Assembly (NCBI RefSeq): GCF_037975245.1
Contig: NC_092571.1
Span: 10,735,917 to 10,799,916, forward strand
Source of the DNA: Apostichopus japonicus
Taxonomy: Eukaryota; Echinodermata; Holothuroidea; Aspidochirotida; Stichopodidae
Reading direction: 5' to 3'
Length of the DNA stretch: 64,000 nt
The notes under the pieces were generated by a model, which saw only the letters and a list, made by a program, of their open reading frames with translations, ran no database searches and was not told the DNA's origin. Position 1 is the first letter of the stretch, and each line of letters opens with the position of its first letter. Positions 47,590-57,599 of the stretch are shown in pieces. The position numbers were made by a program, and so were the translations under genes.

Positions 47590-48134
47590 AGTGCTATGGA
47601 TACGTAGATGGAACTTAAGCTCAATTGCCTTAACAATATATTGAAAATCATGAAAATGACAAGAAATTTCATTCATATCGTTTAAAGAGTGATCATTTTA
47701 CAGCATTTTTAATTTTAACTCCAAAATTTGCATATTTTATGCATAAATTTGATGACTTAGTACCGGTTGAACATGGAATTTTTTAATGTAAATTCTATGT
47801 TTTCGAATTGTGTAATGTAAGTTTTTTGAAAGGGTAGAGCAACTCATGATCACAAGGTTTGAGTCTTTACCATACCCATATCAAATTGCAGCAGGATTAG
47901 TCCTTCTCATACATTTTAGAGAGTGAGATTTAAGAAAACATTTTAAAGAATTTTGACTTTGGGATGTCACACTGGTCATACGTCAAAAATTTAGCATAAA
48001 AATAAATTTGATGAAACTTTGTTATGTCATAACTCTAAAACTAAGCAAGCTATTTTCAAAATTTAGAAACTAGCCTGCTCAGATTTGAAAGCTGTGTCGA
48101 TTAATGTAAAAAATTGCTTCATGTCCATAGCACT
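47590..48134 (+). mobile_element. TTAA-flanked MITE, copy 1 (545 bp)
   Basis: Starts AGTGCTATGGATA and ends TGTCCATAGCACT, inverted ends with flanking TTAA on both sides (47586-47589, 48135-48138). TTAA target duplication is typical of Kolobok and piggyBac-like transposons. No coding capacity. It lies in intron 4 of the SWIM-Ulp1-PHD gene. Confidence 0.85.
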
Positions 48135-49097
48135 TTAAAGATCTGTGTCACAAAAGACAAATAACCAACCACTTGCAGACAATTCTTTCCGCTTCAAACT
48201 TGAATAACTTCTTGTATGAATATGATGTAGACTTGGCTTTTGGCTTTCTGAAAGGAAGACATCTGGATCATCGTGATTACCTATTGGCATGGGGTCAAAA
48301 TTTGCATATATGCATGTACACAAAGTACATACTCATATAACAGTCGATATTCTGATTCGTCAACTGAAAATATACTCAAGATCTACATGGTATGTATACT
48401 GACTTCAACAAATGTACATCAGCAGTGCATCATAATATAGCTAATAGTGTATTTTACTTATTGTCTATATTGTAATTTTCACAAATTATTGACAAATTCA
48501 AACTATGCAAACCATGAAATCAAAGGAAGCCTCCAACTGTTATGTCTCAATTTTAACACTTTGTTTGATAATTTCTCTCCCATAATTTATCCTAATGTAA
48601 AACAATGGTAATATGCCACTAATCTAAATAAATTAAAGAAGAAGAATATCCATCCAGGGACTAATTATTCTGATATCTTTTAGTGCTAACTTACAACAGC
48701 AAGTTTAACAATTAAATAATTTGAAACCTTTTTGCAGGAAAAAAGGGTAGTAAGAGGGGGAAGGATGAGGAGCAGAATCTGGATGGAATTTTAAAGGAAA
48801 CCAATGTAAATTCATGCTGTACAGTAAGTTAAAATCTGGAAGTGGGTCTTGGAAAGGCTAGAAAATTATCAAAAAATGGCAGACAAAAACCACGAAACCA
48901 AGGTAGTCCCTCTCCAATAATAGTAAAATGGGAAATCAAGATAAGCAAATAACTTGTTCTGTTCCACTGCCACAGAGTTCCCCCTTCAAACCTTGAAAAA
49001 AGCTTCCTTAGTTTCTGTTATAATGGGGACTGTATCTGCAATGTCTGCAGTTGACATTCGCAACATTTATCATGTTAACAAAAATATTTGAACTCAC

Positions 49098-49249
49098 CAC
49101 CAATGCTTGAAGAAATCCTGTTCTACCTTAGCATCATCAAGAGAGTTTAAAATGCAGACGGTGCTGTTCAGAGTATCAGCTGTCAAGAGAAGCCAATGAT
49201 TGTTTTTGAAAACTGGCATCATTATCCACCTGAACTGTGCGAAGTCAAC
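49098..49249 (-). CDS. Exon 4: Ulp1-type protease catalytic His
   Basis: 152 nt; acceptor AG at 49251-49250, donor GTGAGT after 49098. Reads FAQFRWIMMPVFKNNHW, LLTADTLNSTVCILNSLDD. NHW holds the catalytic His. The acidic residue of the triad, normally in an I-x-D-S-L context, is Asn here (ILNSL). Open. Confidence 0.8.
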
Positions 49250-49287
49250 CTGCAAGAAGAATGATGCATTAAGTTGGTTTTGGTTAA

Positions 49288-49825
49288 AGCGCTATGGACA
49301 CCTAAATATATAACATAGGCTAAATTGCTTGAAAGTATATTGAAAATCATGAAAATGACAACAAATTTCATTCAAATCAGTTAAAGATTGATCATTTAAG
49401 AGCATTTTCAACTTAAAATCCCTAATTTGCATATTTGATGCATACATTTGAGAACGTAGTACCGGTCGAATATGAAATTTTCTAATGTAAATTCTTTGTT
49501 TTTGAATTGTTAAGGGTAATATTTTGAAAGGGTACAGCACCTAATGATCATAGGGTTTTGAGTCTTTACCATACCCCCTATAAAATTGCAGCAAGATTAT
49601 TTTTTTCAGAGAACGAGATTGAGGAGAACATTTTCAAGAATTATATAAATATTTTGAGATGTCACACCGGTCATACGTCAAACATTTAGCATATAAATAA
49701 ATTTGATGAAAATTTGATAGGTCATAACTCAAAGACTAAAACTGTTATTTTCAAAATTCAAAAACTAGCCTGCTCAGATTTGAAAGCTCTTTCAATTTAT
49801 GTAAAAATTGCTACACATCCATAGC
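49288..49825 (+). mobile_element. TTAA-flanked MITE, copy 2
   Basis: Starts AGCGCTATGGACA after TTAA (49284-49287). The body matches copy 1 in order over about 540 bp. The last bases of the right end (CACTTTAA) are replaced by ATCCATACAC. Same orientation as copy 1, in intron 3. Confidence 0.75.
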
Positions 49826-50419
49826 ATCCATACACACTAGAAGCACGTAACTGTCATATAAGCACTGTCTCTGCATGTACCATAGTGAGCTGCAAGGCTG
49901 TAATTGTGAAAAGGATAATTTCTCCCTTATATGTCAACAAACACTCTAGAAAATTATCTCCCTGGCAGAAATATGATGTTGCTGAAATTCCTTTTATTTT
50001 GTGAAGATTATCTTATTCTTTTGCTAGAATATGTCCTACAAAGATATTGCAATAAAGTCATCCAATACCCACTGCTTTCCCATGGATTCCACTCTGATGA
50101 ATGATCACAAACTATGATAAAGTTCTTCAAAATCTCCCTCACCCCTGACTCGAGCCCAACTAAATTGTAACTAACGTAACTGCTTGATATTAGTTTACAT
50201 ACATCATATTATTCAAACACAAGAGTAATAATTTGTACATTTACCAACAAATAATGAATATGAAATAAATTTCTTAGATTGCAAAACTATCAAAGCTGTT
50301 GAAGGGTTATAACAAATTTAAACAGGAAATAAATAAAAGCAAAGTAAAAGTAATGTACAAATCGGTGCTATAAAAACCATTAAACATTCTATAACTTCTA
50401 AGAACAGACTGGCCTACGA

Positions 50420-50512
50420 CTGGCGTTCCCACTTCAAACCAAGAAAAGATGGCAGCATATAAACTTTTCCATGGTGTTCTTGCATCAGCAGATTCAGATA
50501 AGCATGGATAAT
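50420..50512 (-). CDS. Exon 3: start of Ulp1-type protease
   Basis: 93 nt, 31 codons, acceptor AG at 50514-50513. Reads IIHAYLNLLMQEHHGKVYML, then FLGLKWERQ, which continues the WLNDQ motif at the end of exon 2, a typical Ulp1 entry. After CAG the sequence is TCGTAG, so the donor lacks a canonical GT at the in-frame position; probably a damaged splice site. Confidence 0.7.
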
Positions 50513-51235
50513 CTGTTAAAGGGATTAACAAATAATTGCATAATTTACATGGAAACTTTTAAAGCAATAAATACTGCATGCTTACTTTGGGATATTTGGG
50601 ACAAGTTGCTATTTACAATTTAAAATTTGCCATGAAATTTATCTGGTTGCATCCTGTTTACAAATCCAGATATAACCTTGATTAAAATTAAGTTTGATTT
50701 GATCAGATAGTTGGATCAGGCCAGACAAAAGTTTGTTGCAAGTCCCATGCTTCACATCCCTTTCCCTGTATATATATAAACCATTTTGGTGCTGTTTCAT
50801 TTGCGTTTAAGTACTACGCATGCCTTTACAACCAACAGAACAAGTTATGGATTGATTTAAGATATTCCTGCATGATGGCAAAGAGCTTAGATTTCAAAGT
50901 TTAACAATATTCAAGTGTTCCAAGTTTGATAATTCTTTAGGACATAAGTTTTTTTGAAATTTTTGCACTCATATTTTGTGATGTTACAGTACAGGCAGCA
51001 CAACAATAATTTGTGTCTGTATTAAGTTATGATTGGGTGCATGGTTAAGAAACTTCTTATGATATTTAGCTGCACTCTTGTTTACTTCAACAGACAGTAC
51101 TTTTTAGATTAACAATAAATACTACAATTTTACAAAGCATTTTATTTCATGTTTGCAATTTCCTTGCTTTTGGTGAATTTTTAACCATTACCGCTTCATT
51201 TATATCTAAAAGCCAATTTTCTTTCAAAATCATAC

Positions 51236-54200
51236 CTGGTCATTGAGCCATTTGCCCTATCGCAAAGAACCAAAATCTGTGTGGGTGAATGAGGTGTTGC
51301 CAACTCTTAGCTTCCCAGTTGCTGCTGGAGCTACTAGAAGTTCATCCCTCAATTGTGACGGTGGAATCTTGAACTTTTCCTTCACCTCTGCCATGTTGAG
51401 TTCATTTTCTGCAGCAACCAAAACTGTTCCCATAAGTAGCAGAAAATGTCAGTTTTCTTTTCAAAAGAGACATTTTTAATAAGGGCTGAAGCATTCTCTG
51501 TTAAAATGGACATAACTATATCCAACTTGTCTTCAAGCTTGCTCGCCTCAAAGCTAATGTTGTTTATTGGCGGTAAGTACCCTGTTTGCAGAAATTTCAC
51601 ACATTCTACTGCATGTCTTGGTGGCACCATGTGCAGTGTGGATAAGAATTCAAGAAGTTCGTGTAGCCTTTTCCCTTCTTTAAAGTTGCAAACACTCGTT
51701 TTGAAATTTTCCAATGAAAAATCAGTACTTGCCTGCTTCCTTTTCTTTTTATTTCTTGAGTTGGTACTGGTTTTGGATCGACTTCGTATCTTTCTGAAAG
51801 TTGTCTTTGGGTTTGCAGGTAACTGGGTAAATACTGATGGCTTGGTTTTGTCTGTCTGTGGTTTATTCTTAACATCTAATGGTGACTGTGCATATTTCTG
51901 TTGTGGGTTCTGAACTGGAAGCTGTCAGTGGCTGATTTAGTGTTGATGGCTCAGTTGATGTATCTGTCTTTTTCTTGTTCAATTTGGAAAATTTAACACC
52001 AGCATTTGAGATATTGCACCCCTTAGGTCGTCCACGTACTTTTCGAACTGTTGGCAGATGAAATTCTTCTGGGGTTTCCTGCTCCTTTATATTCAATATC
52101 TTTGGCTTTTTCATTAAATCAGTATCTTTGCCCTCAACATCATCTATCTGTTTTTTTTTTGTACTCCTGTGACCAGTGGCGTAGGAAGGTACTTTTGAGT
52201 GCGGGGGGGGCTGAAGACTGATGGCCGACCTGGGGGAGGGGTATAATTTGGAATTTTTTGCATTTCCAGGTGGCCTCAGATGCGATTTGGTGCAATATAG
52301 CACACTTCAACACCCACTCCATTTTGTAAACTTAATTTTGTATTTTCACCTGGCCTTAGATGCAATTTGGTGCTCCAAATGAGTTTTTTTTTTCTCATTT
52401 GGAAATGAAAAAGGGGTTTTCTGACTTGCGAAGCGGGGGGGCGGAATGATACGTCCGCCCCTCCACATTTTTCACTGGGGGGCTGGCGCCCCCCCCCCAG
52501 CCCCCCCGGTTCCTACGCCCTTGCCTGTGACAATTGGTGGTTCTGTCTTTGAATCGGTCTGAGGCTGGGTATATTTGTTTGGCTTTGTTGACTTATCTGC
52601 TGGTGTCCCTTGCTTTTTTTCTTCTTAATTTTGAAAATTTGACACCAAAAGTTGAGGTGTGACATCCTTTTGGTTGAACAGTCGGCCAACAAGATTTTCC
52701 TACCTGTTCCTTTTGATTTAAAATCCATACCGTTTTTGGTAAATCATTATCTTTGCCCTTTCCATCATCTGTCTGTGGATTTTGTACTCCTGTAACAATA
52801 AGTGGCTCGGGGCTTAAATCTGTCAGTGGTGGCGATCTGGACATGTCTTCTGTCATTAAATCTGTCAAGGACTTGTTATATGTTGATTGCTCTGTTGACA
52901 GGTCTGCCAATGATTCTGCCTTCATATCTGTCATTGGTGATTCAGTTGATATGTTTTTCAGTGGTTCAGTTGTGGAATCTGAAGGCTGGGCACATGTTGG
53001 TAACTTAATCCCTGCATATTTAGGATCGTTTTCAGTATCCTCAACTATTACATGGGTGTTTTTTCCCTCGACCCAGGCATTACGTATCATCAGCATCTGT
53101 TCATATCTGGCATCAAATTCTTCTTGGCAGATTTCCGAAGATGTAACTGCAATTTCCATCAGAATAGTTTAAACTGAACATATTTCTCGTTTCTCGATAG
53201 TTTTGTTGGTACCCTTACTGACAGAGTTGTTTGAAGAGAAAGCCGTTTATCTGATGAACCCTGAAAATTATAAGACTTCCGCCACCTAGAAGCAATCCAG
53301 TCTTCACTAAAGGGGATGTTGTGGACATGTAGAACGCTGAAAATATGCTTGCAAGGCAAAGACATTGAGCAGAAAAAAAATGACATGTACATGTGGGGGT
53401 TGAATTCTCAAAATAGCATTTGTGTTCTCCAACGCTGTAGATGTTGTCACATGTCTCCCTTACCGAATCTTTATCCAATTCCATTGCATTGGTAAACTGC
53501 TTAATAGTAGCAGTTACAGCATACGGTGTTGCTGTGGCTCTGATACTAAATACCACTTCTTCGGAATCGAGGACATTGTAATAAGAACATACAGTGTTAC
53601 TAAAGAGATCATACTCTCTCCTTGCGATACACTGGTTATTACACTTTATAAGCTTTCGCAAGCACACCGCAACAGAAATGTGGCTGTTCAGGGTTTTCTT
53701 CACTTCTTGATTATGTCTGTCCAACCTGTTGTTTGTTTTGGTACTGAAATTCTTAACTGCACTGGTCAGATACCCTGCCCACATTCGTCGACAATTGTCC
53801 CAGTTGTCAGTAAAGTATTGGATAAAGCCCTGGGTGGCAATCTTTTCCAATTTTTCAAGGTTCTCTTGGTACTTGTCTCCAGACGTGGAATACAAAAGTG
53901 ATTGGAGAATTGATCTGATTGTGTTTCGTTGATCAGCTGTGATCTTGAGCTTGGTAGTTTCCAGTCTGAATGTCTTCAACACATGAATTCTACATTAGAT
54001 TACTTGTGCCTTGGAAAACAGAGATTCAATAACATTTATTTGAGTAAAGTCTTTATCCACAATAAAGCATGTAGCAAGGTCTTTGACTAGTGGATTAGTT
54101 TTAAGCAGTGTGTTAAGAAAGAAAAATATGCTTTCTTTCCTTTCATTAGCAAGTAAAGCATACGCAACAGCAGCCCCTTGACCATTGCCATCTTCTACCA

Positions 54201-54692
54201 TTACTACATAGAGAGGCATACGCCTATTATTTACCCGGTAGGTACCGTCCAAATGAAGAACTTCTGGAAGTTGGTCTATCATCTTCTTCTGCTCTGCATA
54301 AAAATGCCGGAGATGGTGCCATTTTCGTGTTCAATAATTACTGTATTCTGGGAGTTTCCTTGAAAAATTCTTCCAGCACTTTAAGAACATCATCAAGTTC
54401 ATTGTGTTCTTTGTTTTTCTGCCTGATATTTTGAATATCCTTGGCACTTAAGCGCTTCCCATGTAAGTCGGCAATGTGCTTTGCAATGGTCCCTGGTGGC
54501 ACATTTAGTCCAGACAGTTGGTTGATTAGTGTTTTTTCAACTTCAGATGGTCTTCTTGACTCTGGGTACATCGAAAACAGCTCTTCATTTGTGTTATGAT
54601 TATGGTTTAAATTTTGTTCAATGATTACTAGCTTGTTTCTTTTCCGATCAACGGAAGCTTTGACGAACGCTGTGCAGCCCGTTTTAAATGTC
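51236..54692 (-). pseudogene. Exon 2: MULE transposase, SWIM finger, AT-hook, protease entry
   Basis: A 3.46-kb exon, acceptor AG at 54694-54693, donor GT after 51236. In order: FKTGCTAFVKASVDRK, VEKTLINQLSGLNVPPGTIA, MULE core (LHLDGTYRVNNRRMPLYVVM with first catalytic Asp; CFIVDKDFTQINVI), a long helical part, SWIM finger (CTCHF and LPCKHIF), acidic linker, two related blocks each with GVKFSKL, one with AT-hook RGRPKG, then WLNDQ. Damage: frameshifts near 54345, 54290, 53380, 53165, 52630 and 51460, with the linker frame change near 51905; in-frame TAA at about 53993; TAG before GKWLNDQ near 51258; hAT-like insertion 52174-52523. Confidence 0.75.
52174..52523 (+). mobile_element. hAT-like MITE (CAGTGGCGTAGGAA end) inside exon 2
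   Basis: 350 bp, starting CAGTGGCGTAGGAA and ending TTCCTACGCCCTTG. Exact 8-bp target duplication CCTGTGAC on both sides (52166-52173, 52524-52531). On the gene strand the exon reads straight across once one copy of the duplication is set aside (IVTG then VQ). It proves the exon pre-dates the insertion. Confidence 0.9.
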
Positions 54693-55888
54693 CTGAAAAA
54701 TATAATTAGACATAACATTATCAAAAACCATTCATACATACTTGAGAGGTTTAAAGCGCGCTCATTGGTTCAGTGATATTGTTAATCCTCTAGTTAAAAA
54801 AATGGCTAACATAATTCTGGAAGAAAAACAGCAAAAATTGTTATCAGTTTAAATGAACAAAGTCTCAATGTGATGGACCACCCACCCAATTCCCAACATC
54901 ATGGAACACCCCTAGTTATTGAACACATCCTAGTGCACGACTTCTACCTTTTGGAGTTTTAACGTTTGCCCAGGGTTGTTGACGTTGTGTATTTAAGCCC
55001 TAGAATATTTTGAAGAGATTTTTTTGTTCCAAAAAATAAACATTCCGTACCTTGAAACTCCTAAATCCAATATCTAGTGTATCCTTATGAACATAAAAAA
55101 TCTGTCTGTACAATATCTCACCAATCTCCACCAATCTATCTTCTTAATTTGAAGAAAATATTTCCTTGTTTATGATCCCGTTCTGTCAAAAGCAGAATTA
55201 TTGTTGATCTTTGGCGGGGAATGCATGTCCCAACAAAATATGACCCTCCAAGGTTAAGAATATTACACCCATAAATATGTCATATTAAATTACCACTATG
55301 CATTACATCAGTGAAAATAACTAAAAATATAAATCAGCATCAAATCCTTTGCTCTTGGCCGACCCAAAAATTTATGAATTTGTTTACCCACAGTGCAGAG
55401 GTGAACCTTCAATGTGTGTAAAAATTAAACACATGTCCGACACTACAAATAATAAGAGGTCATTCCAAATAGTATATATAACAACTCCCTTAGCGTTCTC
55501 CAATAACATAGACATCTAGGCCTATACAGCATTCCACAGTCATTCTACTATAATTGAGGTGAAACCGTACCTTTCACTGCCTGAGCCCCCCCCCCCCCTC
55601 CCACACACACACAATGGTACAACCCTTAGTCAGACGGAATCAGAAGTTGGAGAAAATAGAGGGCGCCTGACATTAATTGCTTGGCTGGATTCATTGTATA
55701 GCCCCTTTTAATTGTGTAGGCCTAGGCCTTAGTCACCTGTAAACTTAGCCTAGGGCCTACTTCCCGGGCCTAGCCTATCACACGACTTATGAACAGTGAC
55801 ACATATAAGAAAAGTTAGGAGCTAGCATATAAATGATGAGAATGGAATGAAAGGGTTCATTAATATTAGTCCTAGACTCTTACTTTAC
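54693..55888 (-). other. Intron 1
   Basis: Bounded by GT (55888-55887) and AG (54694-54693). No repeat or exon recognised inside, apart from a C run at 55588. Confidence 0.55.
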
Positions 55889-56170
55889 CTTTGGTTTGGC
55901 CGTTTCCCACAACTCTTACTAGAGCGGGCTTCCCCGTAATGCTTGCACGTCAATCTGAGATCAATCTGAGGCATATTTAAACTTTTCATGGAATCGTGTA
56001 CTGCCTTCATCTAGTCGCTTGTTTGCTGCTTCAAAAGTTTTGGAATCCTTTATTACAAAAATAGATAGAGTATCCGCAGATATCCTTTGAACATAAACCT
56101 GGAAATCCCCGTAGTTATCAAATTCCTGTTCCATTGTCATGCACTGCTGAGCTATTGTTGTCCTGTTCAT
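55889..56170 (-). pseudogene. Exon 1: N-terminal region, frameshifted
   Basis: ATG at 56170 (MNRTTIAQQCMTMEQEF), then YGDFQVYVQRISADTL and IKDSKTFEAANKR; after a 4-base TGAT insertion near 55957, LRLTCKHYGEARSSKSCGKR continues in another frame up to the GT donor after 55889 (phase 2, joining exon 2). CKHYG and KSC are the cysteine/basic pattern of FAR1/ZSWIM3-like N termini. An upstream TTG would add ten residues but the ATG is preferred. Confidence 0.65.
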
Positions 56171-57054
56171 CCCTCCCGGCCGCGAATATTTTTTTCCCAA
56201 ACTGAACTGACACTGAAATTATTTCCTCGATTCTGATTGGTTCTCAGCGAGCACGTGATATACTTTAGTTTTCAACATCGATCCTCCATAATCTGTCGAT
56301 ATCAGTTTGATCAACCCGAACAAATTTAAGATATTCACATTAGCAACTTCCCAGAACTTTTGGTAGGTATATATGAACGAAAGTATATAGTGAAGCAACT
56401 ATTCCCAACTACTGCGCCCATTATAGGCAGTCCTCGATCGTTTGTTTATTCGCTTGACTCCGCTCTACACAGCACATACATGTAATGTAGCCTATTGTAC
56501 TGTGTATAGTATACAACACAATAAAACAGTGCATTTGTAATTGTATACATGTAGCCGATGTACGTGTGTACGAGGTGTTTGTGTACATTCAGGGTTGCGA
56601 TACTTTTAGTTTTATAATCATAAATTCAAACTGTATTCAGTAAATGAATCTAGATAGGCCTAGTCGAATATGCATTGGCCATGAAGACGCGCGAGTGAGT
56701 GTGTGTCAGCCATTGAGTGTACACAAACAAGGCATTTGACGATATGTCTGTGTCTTTGACTTGTTAACTAGTTGTATATAGCCTTATAACCTATAGGCCT
56801 ACGTACGGAAACACATATGTTTACCAGCACCATTAGAAGTTCTTGTACATGGTGACCTAGTAGGCCTGCATTAACCGTATATACGTATTCGTATTAGTTC
56901 GAGATCTCAAATTCACTAATATAGGCCGTACCGCCTTTACAGTAGCTCTTGATAACTGGAAGCCTCACATTGTATCTACATGTAGGCACACTTAGGCCTA
57001 CATACTAACTTAGCCTATATAAGGCCTACACACGTATTTGTGACATGATGCGGC
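56171..57054. other. 5' flank of the gene, first inverted arm
   Basis: A 59-base sequence just upstream of the exon 1 ATG (56183-56241 region) recurs exactly inverted at 57188-57246 region. Each copy contains a CCAATCAGAA box. No exon seen in between. Confidence 0.6.
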
Positions 57055-57095
57055 CACTGATCTGTACACTAACACTAACAGTGTACAGATCAGTG
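57055..57095. repeat. Minimal hairpin with 9-bp direct repeats
   Basis: CACTGATCTGTACACT and its exact inverse AGTGTACAGATCAGTG enclose AACACTAAC. GATGCGGCC flanks both sides (57047-57055, 57096-57104). A 9-bp duplication with a pure hairpin recalls a deleted TIR element. Confidence 0.65.
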
Positions 57096-57185
57096 GATGC
57101 GGCCCATGAGGATTGGTATCACCAACACTAACAGTGTCACATACATTCATTGATAAACGCAGACTACCATTCCGGCTTTGATCAG

Positions 57186-57251
57186 CCAATCAGAATCGAG
57201 GAAATAATTTCAGTGTCAGTTCAGTTTGGGAAAAAAATATTCGCCTCCCGG
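57186..57251 (+). promoter_or_regulatory. Inverted duplicate of the exon 1 upstream region
   Basis: Same 59-base core as upstream of exon 1, opposite orientation, with a CCAAT box. Either a duplicated promoter or a terminal repeat of a transposon. No gene starting to its right is recognisable. Confidence 0.45.
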
Positions 57252-57599
57252 CCAGCACATATCAGGACAGTTCATGGGTTACATCAACCACGAGCGCTGA
57301 TTGGTCAAGTTACATGTGTGCGAATAGTCAATGTTATTCGCACGATTACGTTCGTGCGAATAGCCACAACGTTGGTTATTACAATCCAATCGTGCCATCA
57401 GCTTGTAACGTTCTGGGCTGTAATACAGAAACAGTACCAGGAAGCAGTGTTACCAGAGTTAGCGTTTTTACACTAGATCTAGCGTTTTTAGTCATTTGTG
57501 GGGTTCTAGCGCACGTTTTTTCTAATTTTGGTAATTCTACCGTTTTTTGCCTAAAACTAGTTAAATTTGCCAAAAATTGACCACTTTTCAGATTTTTTA

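Larger units (their letters stand above)
46032..56170 (-). pseudogene. Six-exon MULE/SWIM/Ulp1/PHD gene, transposon-derived
   Basis: Exons read by hand on the minus strand: 56170-55889, 54692-51236, 50512-50420, 49249-49098, 47500-47383 and 46304-46032. Order: N-terminal DNA-binding-like region, MULE transposase core, SWIM zinc finger, charged linker with an AT-hook, Ulp1/C48-type cysteine protease split over four exons, C-terminal PHD finger. It resembles ZSWIM3-like proteins in the first half. Exons 1 and 2 carry at least six frameshifts, two stops and a 350-bp hAT-like insertion; exons 3-6 are open and join in frame, except for one non-canonical donor. Probably an old copy of a transposon gene or a decayed domesticated one; intact relatives may exist elsewhere in this genome. 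Confidence 0.8.

Noticed and set aside
51446-53901. Long plus-strand frames over exon 2
   Set aside because: The minus strand carries the SWIM, MULE and AT-hook motifs; the plus frames are shadows.
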